DNA from: Mediterraneibacter glycyrrhizinilyticus
Lineage (GTDB): Bacteria > Bacillota > Clostridia > Lachnospirales > Lachnospiraceae
DNA: 64,000 bases
Direction: 5' to 3'
Assembly: GCF_015560805.1 (NCBI RefSeq)
Contig: NZ_JADMSO010000003.1
Span: forward strand, 1 to 64,000
The notes beneath the pieces are model-generated. The model did not search any database and was not told the DNA's origin. It saw only the letters and a program-made list of their open reading frames with translations. The position numbers were made by a program, and so were the translations under genes. Positions 34,934-44,166 of the stretch are shown piece by piece (position 1 is the stretch's first letter; the number at the start of each line of letters is the position of its first letter).

Positions 34934-36280
34934 TTACATTGTTTTTTTCAATTTTATATAATGATAATAACCTTTTTTCTTCCAGAAAAAGTAGATCGAC
35001 AGAAACAGTGTCATCCCCTCCGCGACCGGCACGGACAGCCAGATCCCGTTGACGCCGATCAGCAGAGGAAGCAGCAGGATATTGATGACGATCAGCACAA
35101 AGGTCCGGACAAAGGAAATGATCGCGGATGTTTTTCCATCGGAGAACGCAGTAAACATTGAGGATGCAAAAATATTGATTCCGGCAAAAATGTAGTTTAT
35201 TGAAAAAAGGAAAAATCCGGTCCGTGCAAGCGTATATGTATCCGTTCCCTTTGGGGTAAATATTTCCACGATGATCGGGGAAGAAATCAATGCAAATGCG
35301 GTGATCACAACTGAGGAAATGCTGATAAACCAGACGCAGATTTTGAAAATACGCCGGAGCAGCACAACATTCTTACTCCCGTGATTATAACTGATCACCG
35401 GAGCGACGCCCATGGAAAAGCCCATGTACATTGCGTTAAATAAAAATTGTCCATACAGTACGATCGTGATGGCAGCGACGCCTGCTTCACCGACATATTT
35501 TAACATCATAATATTGAACAGGTAGGTTACGATCGCGGTGGAGAGGTTTGTTACCATCTCGGAGGAACCGTTGGAGCAGCTTCCGAGCAGTACGCCCGGA
35601 TGATGTTTCGGGCGGACAAGGTAAAGCTCCTTTCTTACAAAAAGGAAGTACAGTATCCCGAAAACGGCAGGGATCAACTGACCGATCCCGGTGGCAAGTG
35701 CAGCGCCGCGGACACCCATTTCAAGCGGTCCCATAAACAGATAATCAAGGATCATATTGGCAACGCCGCCGCTGATCGTGAGGATCAGTCCGATGGTCGG
35801 TTTTCCGGCAGTGACAAAAAATGCCTGAAAGAGCAGTTGTAAGATACAGGCAGGCGCCAAAAAAAGGGATACGCTTAAATATCCGATGCAATGATCCAGG
35901 ATCAGATCGGTTGCGCCGAGCAGTCGTACGAGCGGAGTTATAAATATGTTTCCGAGAAACATCACAAGGAATCCGAGGATGATTCCGATAACGATCAGGA
36001 AAGAGAAGTCTTCCCGCGCTTCCTGCGTCTTTCCCTCCCCCATCTTTTTCGCGATGATCGCACTTCCTCCGGTTGCGAGCATGACGCCGATGGCGATCAC
36101 GAGGTTCAGCACCGGATATACAATATTGGTTGCGGAAAGTGCGTCGGTTCCTACAAGGCGGGAAATGAAGATTCCGTCCACGATCGTGTAGAGCGACATG
36201 AATACCATCATGATCATAGTCGGCAGTGCGAACCTCAGTAATGAAAAAAATCGAAAGTCTTTTGCTATGGAATATGACAT
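34934..36280 (-). CDS. MATE family efflux transporter
   Basis: The 448-residue protein has about twelve membrane segments and the MATE repeats, with FALPTMIMMVFMSLYTIVDG at the start of helix 1 and GTDALSATNIVYPV following it. The second half repeats with GVAPVISYNHGSKN. It likely exports cationic drugs or metabolites by Na+ or H+ antiport. It is transcribed divergently from a MerR regulator, and a promoter with the 19-bp spacer typical of MerR activation lies in front of it. Confidence 0.92.
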   Translation of the reverse strand: MSYSIAKDFRFFSLLRFALPTMIMMVFMSLYTIVDGIFISRLVGTDALSATNIVYPVLNLVIAIGVMLATGGSAIIAKKMGEGKTQEAREDFSFLIVIGIILGFLVMFLGNIFITPLVRLLGATDLILDHCIGYLSVSLFLAPACILQLLFQAFFVTAGKPTIGLILTISGGVANMILDYLFMGPLEMGVRGAALATGIGQLIPAVFGILYFLFVRKELYLVRPKHHPGVLLGSCSNGSSEMVTNLSTAIVTYLFNIMMLKYVGEAGVAAITIVLYGQFLFNAMYMGFSMGVAPVISYNHGSKNVVLLRRIFKICVWFISISSVVITAFALISSPIIVEIFTPKGTDTYTLARTGFFLFSINYIFAGINIFASSMFTAFSDGKTSAIISFVRTFVLIVINILLLPLLIGVNGIWLSVPVAEGMTLFLSIYFFWKKKGYYHYIKLKKTM

Positions 36281-36322
36281 TGTGAGCCTCCTGATTTGTT
36301 GCTATTTTTCTACATAACTGCT

Positions 36323-36353
36323 ATCATAAAGTATAGGGTAACTCGATAGTCAA
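36323..36353 (-). promoter_or_regulatory. MerR-type promoter of the MATE gene (19-bp spacer)
   Basis: On the - strand TTGACT (36353-36348) and TATGAT (36328-36323) are separated by 19 bp. This over-long spacing marks promoters that MerR-family proteins activate by twisting the DNA. The spacer contains TATCGAGTTACCCTATA. Confidence 0.65.
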
Positions 36354-36369
36354 GAGGGAGTTGAAAAAA

Positions 36370-37182
36370 GTGAATCAGGAACGGTACATTACAACCGGAG
36401 AGTTTGCAAAATTGTCCGGAGTGACAAAACATACTTTATTTTATTATGATAAGATCGGATTGTTTTCCCCGGAGATCAAGAGGGAAAACGGATACCGGTT
36501 TTATTCGTTCGACCAGTTGGAAGTGTTTGAGGTGATCCAGATTTTGCGGGAATTGGACATGCCGCTGGAGGAGATACGCAGTTATATGAGTAAGAGAAGC
36601 CCCAGGCATTTGCTTCTGCTTTTCGGAGAGGAAGAAAAGCTGATCGATCAGCAGATGAAACGTCTGAAGCATATGAAAGAGTGGATCAAAAAGAAAAGCG
36701 GTATCATCCGGAGAACGCTTACGGAAGAGACGGGAGTAATCCGGGTGACCGAGGAGCCGGAGCGGTATATGGTCATGATCCGGGCGGAGAAATCCGATGA
36801 GCGGGGATGGGCGGAAGCCGTCGGAAAATTATGGGATTACTGTGAGGAACATAAGATCCGAAGCGCATATTCCATCGGATACCGGCAGGAGACGGCGAAC
36901 ATTTTAGAGGAAGAATATGAGCGGTATTCCGTCTGCTATCAATTGTTGGATCAGAAGCCGAGAAGTGGTGTGTATACAGTACGCCCGCAAGGAAAGTATC
37001 TGACTGTGTGCCATAAAGGACATTGGAAAGATCTGGGGGAAACGTATCGTCAGCTCGTACAGTATGCATCGGCACAGGAAATCGTACTGGGAGCGCATTG
37101 CTATGAAGATACGCTGTTTGACGGGTTGGTCGTACAGGAGGAGCGGGATGCCGTTACCAGACTGGTCTGTGAGATTGCATGA
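36370..37182 (+). CDS. MerR family regulator with GyrI-like effector domain (BmrR type)
   Basis: The 270-residue protein has a MerR helix-turn-helix ([22 protein letters not shown], then [22 protein letters not shown]), a coiled-coil dimerisation helix (about 80-118), and a GyrI-like C-terminal ligand domain (about 120-270). This is the BmrR layout for sensing lipophilic drugs. TTG at 36361 is in frame, but its ribosome site would be too close. GTG at 36370 is better spaced from AGAGGGAG. It is divergent from the MATE gene and probably its activator. Confidence 0.87.
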   Translation: MNQERYITTGEFAKLSGVTKHTLFYYDKIGLFSPEIKRENGYRFYSFDQLEVFEVIQILRELDMPLEEIRSYMSKRSPRHLLLLFGEEEKLIDQQMKRLKHMKEWIKKKSGIIRRTLTEETGVIRVTEEPERYMVMIRAEKSDERGWAEAVGKLWDYCEEHKIRSAYSIGYRQETANILEEEYERYSVCYQLLDQKPRSGVYTVRPQGKYLTVCHKGHWKDLGETYRQLVQYASAQEIVLGAHCYEDTLFDGLVVQEERDAVTRLVCEIA

Positions 37183-37264
37183 TCAGGGAATCCTCTTTCG
37201 GGCAAAGCAGCAAAATGGGATGACGGAACCGGAACCGACATCCCTTTGGCAAATAAGATTTTTA

Positions 37265-37305
37265 GCGTCAGCGTACAAAGCGCATTTCCTCTTGTACACT
37301 GACGC
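37265..37305. repeat. 14-bp-arm inverted repeat between merR-like gene and phnX
   Basis: GCGTCAGCGTACAA (37265-37278) pairs with TTGTACACTGACGC (37292-37305) apart from one mismatch, around a 13-nt loop. There is no clear T-run, but it sits between convergent genes and may act as a terminator or a mobile palindrome. Confidence 0.6.
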
Positions 37306-37325
37306 CGGTGATTGTTCTTTTGTGA

Positions 37326-38102
37326 TTACAGATATTCCAGGATCCCGCGGATATCTTGGACAACCGCATCGGCTCCGGCATCCAGATATTTCTGTTCTGC
37401 ATGTTTTCGGAGCGCATTTTTTTCGTCTTCGCTCAATGCTTCAAATTCAGCCTCGGACAGACCGATGACCGAACTTCCGTCGAGAATACCGATCGTGAAT
37501 ACGCCGGCATTCTTTCCCTCCAGAATGTCTGCGACGGTATCTCTGGCTTTGATCACTTTCGATACGGAATCGATCTGAAGAGCTTCCATATTTTTAAAGA
37601 TCATATACGGATAAGGTCTTCCTTTCTTATTGCAGGAGTCCGGGCTGAACCAGCAGTCCGGTGCATAACCGGCTTTGGCAGCCTGGGGAGCGACAATCTC
37701 CATCATAATGTCTGTATATCCGGTAGTGGATCCGATTTTGATGCCAAGAGCACGGAGCTTTTCGATGGTCTCAACTACATATGGTTTCGGATCGGCGTAT
37801 CGTGTGAGGATATGTAAGAGCGCCGGTTCATAACTTGCATACAATTTGTCAGCGTCTGTGTCAGTGGGGGTCTGCCCGTAGAGACGGATCCATTCCCGTT
37901 TGATACGTGGCATTTCCAGCATCGTGCGGATGTGATCCCATTTCAGCATCCCCATCGGCTCGCGCACTTCCTGCGGCGTCGGGGCAACTCCGGCGTTTGT
38001 AAATACTTCGGTAAATACCTGAACCGGTGCAAAGCATCCGTAATCTACCGTTGTTCCGGCTCAGTCAAAAATAACAGCTTCAATATGATTATGTGTCTGC
38101 AT
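37326..38102 (-). pseudogene. phnX: Phosphonoacetaldehyde hydrolase with in-frame TGA at codon 14
   Basis: PhnX is a HAD enzyme that cleaves phosphonoacetaldehyde to acetaldehyde and phosphate. Reading from ATG 38102 gives the family start: MQTHNHIEAVIFD, then TGA (38063-38061), then AGTTVDYGCFAPVQVF. Intact PhnX has FDWAGTT here, so TGG has become TGA directly after the catalytic Asp nucleophile. The rest is 244 residues long and otherwise well kept (PMGMLKWDH, IGSTTGYTDIMMEIV, GRPYPYMIFKNME). KVGDTVAD reads KARDTVAD instead. Starting at a later codon would remove the nucleophile, so the product is probably inactive unless TGA is read through. Confidence 0.85.
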
Positions 38103-38174
38103 AAAATGTTCTCTCTTTCTAAGTCTTTTTTTGCCGGCCAGTTATGTTCAAACTGCGGGCGGTTTGTGTGGTTG

Positions 38175-39212
38175 TCAGTCGGCATTCATCTGCGCGAAGA
38201 AGTCTTTGAGGATCGCTGTCAGTTTCAGAATGTCCTCCTCGTAGATCTCTCCGATATTTCCAATCCGGAATGTATCGGCGTCTGTCACTTTTCCCGGATA
38301 GATCGCATAGCCGCGGTCTTTGATATACTCGTACATTTCCTGAAACGAGAACTGGTGATGTTCCGGATAGAAAAATGTCGTGATGATCGGTCCCTGATAT
38401 TCGTTATCGATATACGGACGGATCCCCATTTTTTTCATTTCAGAGATCAAAAGACGGTTGTTGTCATAGTAGCGTTTGGAGCGCGCTGGGATCCCTCCCT
38501 CTTCGTCCAGTTCCTCCAGTGCTTTTGCAAATGCGAGTACGGTGTGGGTCGGGGAAGTGAATCTCCATTTGCCGTCTTTTTCCATTGTTTTCCACTGGTC
38601 GTAGAGATCCAGGGAGAGACTCCGTGCTTTCCCCTCACATGCAGCCAGACTGTCGTGCCGACAGATGATAAACGAGAAGCCGGGAACGCCTTGAATACAT
38701 TTATTGGCGCTGCTCACGATGAAATCGATCCCAAGTTCGCCTACCGGGATGTCCACGCCGCCGAAACTGGACATAGCGTCTACGATCATTGTTTTTTCGG
38801 CAGATTTTACAACGTTTGTTACAGACGCAATATCATTTAAAATACCGGAAGTTGTTTCACTGTGTACCATCGCAACATGAGTGATCTCCGGGTGTTGGGA
38901 GAGGAGATGGGCAACTTCATCGGCGGATGGGATCCGGTCATACTTCACACGGTACATCAGATAGTTTAATTTTGCGTGCTCGGCGATATCAGCCATACGC
39001 TCTCCGTATGCGCCGTTGGCGATGATCAGCAGCGTGTCGTCTTCTCCGACGGCGCTGGTCAGAATGGATTCCACGCCGAAGCTTCCGCTGCCCTGCATCA
39101 AGACTACCGTGTAGTCTTTCTCTGATACATGGGCAAGTTCCAGCAGTTTTGCACGGATCTTCTGGGTGATCTGTTTGTAATCGTCATCCCATGTGCAGTG
39201 GTCAGCCATCAT
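38175..39212 (-). CDS. phnW: 2-aminoethylphosphonate:pyruvate transaminase, short N-terminus
   Basis: The 345-residue aminotransferase converts 2-aminoethylphosphonate and pyruvate to phosphonoacetaldehyde and alanine. Motifs are HCTWDDDYKQIT, MQGSGSFGVES, VDAMSSFGGVDI, the PLP-Lys segment SSANKCIQGVPGF, and RFTSPTHTVLAF. Normal PhnW proteins begin about 20-25 residues earlier with a T-P-G-P motif, which is absent here. The upstream in-frame codons (SAVKRE) look homologous but have no start codon. The gene begins inside the last codons of the transporter gene. It may be 5'-damaged, in line with its neighbours. Confidence 0.82.
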   Translation of the reverse strand: MMADHCTWDDDYKQITQKIRAKLLELAHVSEKDYTVVLMQGSGSFGVESILTSAVGEDDTLLIIANGAYGERMADIAEHAKLNYLMYRVKYDRIPSADEVAHLLSQHPEITHVAMVHSETTSGILNDIASVTNVVKSAEKTMIVDAMSSFGGVDIPVGELGIDFIVSSANKCIQGVPGFSFIICRHDSLAACEGKARSLSLDLYDQWKTMEKDGKWRFTSPTHTVLAFAKALEELDEEGGIPARSKRYYDNNRLLISEMKKMGIRPYIDNEYQGPIITTFFYPEHHQFSFQEMYEYIKDRGYAIYPGKVTDADTFRIGNIGEIYEEDILKLTAILKDFFAQMNAD

Positions 39213-41927
39213 CTCTCTTTTTACAGCGCTCCGAAAATTCCTGATGTCCGGTAAGCAGATCTGTCGTCAATGGTTCCGGAAATTTGCTCGGATAGGCTGA
39301 TTGGTTAGCTTCATTTACCGTCTCACCCTCGTAGAGTGGGTTCGGATAGGTCTCTTGTAATTCTTCCCGCACATATTTGACGATGCATTCTGCCATTTCC
39401 ATGGCGAGCGGGTTTGTTTTCTCCTTTTTGTCAATCACGGCAACAGATTCGGTCAGCGCATAATTCCCTTCGACCGGATCGATCGCCAGGATCGGCATTC
39501 CGTCTTTTTGATCTGCCACAGCCTGATGGCGCAGACCGAAACCGACGGCGACTTCTCCGGAGCGTACTTTTTTGATCGGACCGGATCCGGAATCTTCCAG
39601 ATGAGGTCCCGCATTTTTGTAGATACCGCTTAATATTTCCTGAGCCTCATCCTCTGCATAGGCGCCTAATAGAGCCTGGATCAGAAGCCATGCAGTGGAA
39701 GAACTCTTAATGTCTGTGACAGAGATCTCATTTGCATAGACCGGATCCGCAAGATCTTTGATCGATGTCGGGACCGGAAGTCCAAGACGATCCATTTCTT
39801 CTGTGTTGATAAAGATCGCGCCCTCCTGCGAAGTGAGCGGTCGATAATAGGACGGCATCGGTTCCAGTGTCGGCGTAGAAAAATCCAGTTCTGCAAACAT
39901 TTCGTTGGTGCTCTGGGCGCTGTCGAGATAGAAAGAACTCATAGTGACAAGATCGGCTTCGATCGCAGTTCCCTCTGCCATCAGTTTTCCGCCCAGTTCG
40001 GATGTACCGAATGTCTGGAAGAGATATTGGTCTTTGTATCCGTTTTCGTCCAGTGCATGTTTGATCGCGGTGACAGCTTCGTCATCTGCATTGGAGTAGA
40101 TCACGACCGGCTGCTCGGCTTCGGATTTTCCGGACAGCGCGTTTACGCCAAAAAAGCAGATGATCAGCGCCATGACCGCAAGTGCGGCGCGCCGTATAAA
40201 GACGCCGGTCTTTTTTGAATCGGTATTTTTCTTCTTTGCATTCTCTCTCCAGACCGTGATCAGGGAAAAGATTCCTTTGGCGGCAAGATTCGTAAAAAGA
40301 ATGCAGAGCGACAACACGAAAATTTTATTGAATCCCGCAAAATGCTGCAGTTCTTTGATCTTCGTTGTGATGACCATTGTCCTGGCTCCGGCAATAAAGA
40401 TGACGGCGCTGACAGTCACCATTGCGTTGATAAAGTAGTAGCTGAACACTTCCAGAAGCGTTGGCAGGGCGTTGGGAGTTACGACCCGGAAGATCGTTTT
40501 CATCCAGTTGTCGCCCATCAGCATCGCAGTCGTCTCCCAGGAGGCGTTCATCTTTTCCAGCGAACTTTTCATCATCAGATATGGCGTGGAAAAATAATGC
40601 ACCACGTTGCACAGGATCATCAGAAGAAACGTATTCTGCAGGGAAGTTCCGGAGAACGTCAGGAGAAATGCGATACCAATGACCATTCTGGGAACCGTAT
40701 TTGTCACAAGCGCAATGCTCTCGAGTATATTCTTCATGTTTTGCGGCAGCTTGCTCCGCGCCGTGACAAGCGCAGCGCCGTATGCGGTCAGAGAGCCGGC
40801 ACATGCGGTCAAAAATGCGACGAGAAGCGAGTTTTACATGCGGTCAAAAATGCGACGAGAAGCGAGTTTTTAAAGACGTCTGCAAGAACCCGGTCCTGAA
40901 ATACTTCCCGCACATGTTCCGTTGTAAATGTAAGCTGATAGGGCCATTCCTGCACAAAAGGCACAAGGAAAATGACGGCGAAGATCAGAAGCATCACAAC
41001 GAGGAGTATGCCGCAGAAAATCCCGCAGAAGACGTCCCGTATCCGGTTTTTCTCATTTTCGACAGCGGAGATCTTGTTGTATCGCACATTGTACCGCTCC
41101 AGATAATGCAGGAGTAAAATACTGAGCACGGATGGTACGAGCATCACCATGGCGATCACGGCGCCTTTGTTGAAATCCGGAATGCTTCCAAGCATTTCAT
41201 CATAGAGAAGAGATGCCAGCACTTCGTATTGCCCGCCGACGGATGCCGGAATACCGAAATCGGTAAAGGCGAGGAAAAAACTCTGGATAAAGGAGGCGGC
41301 AAGCGTTCCGGTCAGCGGACGCAGGATTGTGATAAAAAAGGTTTCGCTTTTCTTGTCTCCCATCAGAGCAGATACGACCATAAATTTCTTGTCGATATAC
41401 CCCATCGTGTTGTGGATCAGGAGAAATGCAACCGGCAGTGTATAGATCACATAGCCGATCAGCAGTCCCGGAAGTCCGTAGATCGGAAACAATTGATGCC
41501 CGAGGATGCGGGTGAGCAGCCCCTGCTTTCCAAATGTGTAGATCAGAGCAAAACCGTATGTGATCGTCGGCAGCAGCATCGGGAGAACGGCTCCGGTGCG
41601 GATGATCTTCAGAAATCCGTGAGGGAGGTTCGTGTAATGGATCGTGTACGCAAGCAAAAATGCGAGGACTGTCGTGATCAGCGCGCTGCCTCCGGCAGCG
41701 AGAAAACTGTTTCCGACGGCGCTCCAAAATCCGCTGCGGGTAAATACTTCAATATAATGTGTCCAGAAAGCGCCGCCGGAACTTTGGAACGATTTTAAAA
41801 GCAGCATGGCGATCGGCGCCGCAAGAAAAAAGAGAAAGAGCGTCAGAACCGCAAAAAAAATCAGTTTCAGTTCTATATGCGATCTGATCATACGTTTGAG
41901 CTTTGGGAGGAGAGCTTCTTTCTTCAT
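39202..41927 (-). pseudogene. Permease-permease-binding protein fusion of a phosphonate-type ABC importer, broken by a 35-bp duplication
   Basis: From ATG 41927 the frame encodes one 2-aminoethylphosphonate/iron-type permease and the start of a second, ending FKNSLLVAFLTAC before a shifted tail and stop at 40809. The second permease half continues at AGSLTAYGAALV in another frame, then passes without a stop into an anchor helix and a substrate-binding domain (PVVIYSNADDEAVTAIKHAL onward). A direct 35-bp tandem duplication at 40801-40870 causes the shift. Removing one copy restores one 896-residue frame. Binding protein and both permease halves in one chain is an unusual layout. The context with phnW/phnX points to 2-aminoethylphosphonate. 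Confidence 0.82.
40801..40870. repeat. 35-bp tandem duplication inside the permease gene
   Basis: The 35 bases at 40801-40835 are repeated exactly at 40836-40870. Since 35 is not a multiple of three, the copy breaks the permease frame. Confidence 0.95.
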
Positions 41928-42670
41928 GCGCGGACCTCACTTTGAAATAAGGTGAAAATATTACTTCGTTTGATCTCAAGCTGGTTTAAAATAAATTCCC
42001 GGATTGTCCGGATGGTGGATGATCTCTTCCGGTCTGGCAAACTGTGAGATCTTTCCGTTGTTGATGATCAGGACACGGTCGGATAATGTGAGCGCTTCCT
42101 CCGGATCATGGGTGACGATGATCGTTGTCAGATGAAATTCTCTCGCGATCATTTTGATCCGTTCTTTGATGGACTCCTTGATCACGCCGTCCAAAGCGCT
42201 TAAAGGTTCGTCCATAAGAAGAACTTTCGGTTTCATGATCATGGTTCTGGCAAGGGCAACACGCTGCTTTTGCCCTCCGGAAAGCTGCTCGATCTTCTTG
42301 TCTAAATGTTCTTCCAGATTCAAAAGCCGTATCATTTCTCCAACTTCTTCTTTTGTGGAACGATCCGGATTGTTTTTCAGCCCGTAAACGATATTTTCGT
42401 AAGTGTTTAAGTTCGGAAACAGCGCATAATCCTGAAAGACGATGTTGAATCCGCGCTTTTCCATCGGGACATCGGTGAGATCTTTTCCATTGAAGATCAG
42501 TTTGCCGCTGTCGATCTCGGTGATGCCGAGAATCAGATTCAGCAATGTGGTCTTTCCGCTTCCGGATGGACCGAGAATGGAAATGATCTCTCCATCTTCA
42601 ATTTGAAGATCGATACCGTTTAAAATAGTCTTTCCGCCAAATGATTTTCTGATTTTTTCAGTTCAAGCAT
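41924..42670 (-). pseudogene. ABC ATPase of the phosphonate importer, two single-base frameshifts
   Basis: The central frame (42545-41976) shows an ABC ATPase with VFQDYALFPNLNTYENI, LSGGQKQRVALA, LLMDEPLSALD and VTHDPEEAL. Walker A (GPSGSGKTT) lies upstream of the frame's first ATG. The natural start MLELK at 42670 is joined to it only if one A is added to the A6 run at 42658-42653. At the other end, removing one G at 41998-42000 replaces the abrupt end IYFKPA by EFILNQLEIKRSNIF, ending at TGA 41926-41924. That stop overlaps the permease ATG as ATGA. The two shifts cancel, giving an original 248-residue protein. Confidence 0.8.
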
Positions 42671-42806
42671 TTTATGTAAACTCCTTTCTTGAGATGCAGG
42701 ATCGGTATCCTTATCGGATGCAGGAATCCTTATAAAGATTTTCCGGTTTTTTTATGCAACCAAATCGGGGTGAAGTGTTTGTTAAGCCTGTGTAAAACAT
42801 AACCGG

Positions 42807-42835
42807 TTTACCTCCGGGGCGTTGTATGATATAGT
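42807..42835 (+). promoter_or_regulatory. Promoter of the uracil permease gene
   Basis: TTTACC (42807-42812), a 17-bp spacer and TATAGT (42830-42835) lie about 40 bp before the start codon. No PyrR-type attenuator is visible in the short leader. Confidence 0.5.
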
Positions 42836-42875
42836 AGGTAAGAAAGAAAAATACAGGAGAAATGAGAGGAAGATT

Positions 42876-44129
42876 ATGGAAAAAAGAATCATTCAGGTTG
42901 AGGAAAAGGTGCCGGCAAAGCTGCTGATCCCTTTGAGTATCCAGCATATGTTTGCGATGTTCGGGGCATCGGTTCTCGTTCCATTTGTGTTCGGGATCAA
43001 TCCGGCGATCGTACTGTTTATGAATGGCGTCGGTACATTGCTGTTTATCCTGATCACGAAAGGAAAAGCTCCGGCATATCTGGGATCCAGTTTTGCGTTT
43101 TTAGCGCCTGCGGGAATTGTGATCACAAAATTTGGTTATGAATATGCGCTGGGAAGTTTTGTGGCAGTCGGTTTCTGCGGCTGTATTCTGGCGCTGCTTA
43201 TTTACAAGTTCGGATCGGACTGGATCGACGTGGTACTGCCTCCGGCTGCAATGGGACCGGTCGTCGCTTTGATTGGACTGGAATTATCCGGTACGGCGGC
43301 AAGCAATGCGGGACTTCTGGAGGAAAAGATCCAGCCGGAAAATGCGATCGTATTTTTTGTGACGTTGGGAGTTGCGGTATTTGGTTCGATCATGTTTCGG
43401 AAGTTTCTGTCCGTTATCCCGATCCTGATCGCCGTGATCGCCGGATATGCGGCAGCGCTGGCGTGTGGAATTGTTGATTTTACGGAAGTAAAGGCGGCTT
43501 CGTTCTTTGCGCTTCCGAACTTCTCATCGCCGAAGTTCAGTATGGAGGCGATTCTGATCATGCTCCCGGTGATCCTGGTCATTGCTTCGGAACACATCGG
43601 ACATCAGATCGTGACGAGCAAGATCGTCGGTCGGGATCTGATCAAAGATCCGGGACTTCACCGAACGTTGTTTGCGGACAACTTTTCCACGATGCTCTCG
43701 GGAATGATCGGATCGGTTCCGACAACGACATATGGAGAGAATATCGGTGTGATGGCAGTGACCGGCGTATACAGTGTGCGTGTCATTGCGGGCGCGGCGG
43801 TGCTTTCGATCATCTGCTCATTCGTGGGAAAATTGTCTACGCTGATCAGTACGATCCCGGGACCTGTGATCGGCGGAATTTCATTCCTGCTCTACGGAAT
43901 GATCGGAACATCCGGAATCCGTATTCTTGTAGATTCTAAAGTCGATTATGGAAAGTCAAGAAACTTAGCTCTGACCTCGGTTATTTTTGTGACGGGACTT
44001 TCGGGAATTGCGGTAAAGTTCGGAGATATTGAACTGAAAGGTATGGTGCTTGCCAGTGTAGTCGGTATGGTCTTAAGTCTTGCATTTTATATATTGGACA
44101 AATTCCATTTGACAAATGATGCAGAATAA
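42876..44129 (+). CDS. uraA: Uracil/xanthine permease (nucleobase:cation symporter-2 family)
   Basis: The 417-residue protein has the NCS2 fold with about fourteen membrane segments. The N-terminus reads LIPLSIQHMFAMFGASVLVP with the conserved QH, followed by YLGSSFAFLAP. A mid-protein SEHIGHQIVTSKIVGRDL and the NAT signature-like region VPTTTYGENIGVMAVT, which carries the substrate-binding Glu, are present. Overall it resembles UraA/PyrP uracil permeases. The start at 42876 follows AGAGGAAG. It appears to be a single gene, and its stop codon is followed closely by the DUF362 gene. Confidence 0.88.
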   Translation: MEKRIIQVEEKVPAKLLIPLSIQHMFAMFGASVLVPFVFGINPAIVLFMNGVGTLLFILITKGKAPAYLGSSFAFLAPAGIVITKFGYEYALGSFVAVGFCGCILALLIYKFGSDWIDVVLPPAAMGPVVALIGLELSGTAASNAGLLEEKIQPENAIVFFVTLGVAVFGSIMFRKFLSVIPILIAVIAGYAAALACGIVDFTEVKAASFFALPNFSSPKFSMEAILIMLPVILVIASEHIGHQIVTSKIVGRDLIKDPGLHRTLFADNFSTMLSGMIGSVPTTTYGENIGVMAVTGVYSVRVIAGAAVLSIICSFVGKLSTLISTIPGPVIGGISFLLYGMIGTSGIRILVDSKVDYGKSRNLALTSVIFVTGLSGIAVKFGDIELKGMVLASVVGMVLSLAFYILDKFHLTNDAE

Positions 44130-44166
44130 AAATGCAGAATCAACAAAAGAAAAGGAGGCGGTTCAG

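Noticed and set aside
37932-38840. 302-codon + strand frame over phnX/phnW
   Set aside because: It is antisense to PhnW, whose PLP-binding and substrate motifs are conserved; its own protein is Cys/Phe/His-rich with no recognisable family.
40809-41927. A complete 372-aa permease gene ending TRFSSHF
   Set aside because: The tail is created by the 35-bp duplication; the true continuation is found in the next frame.
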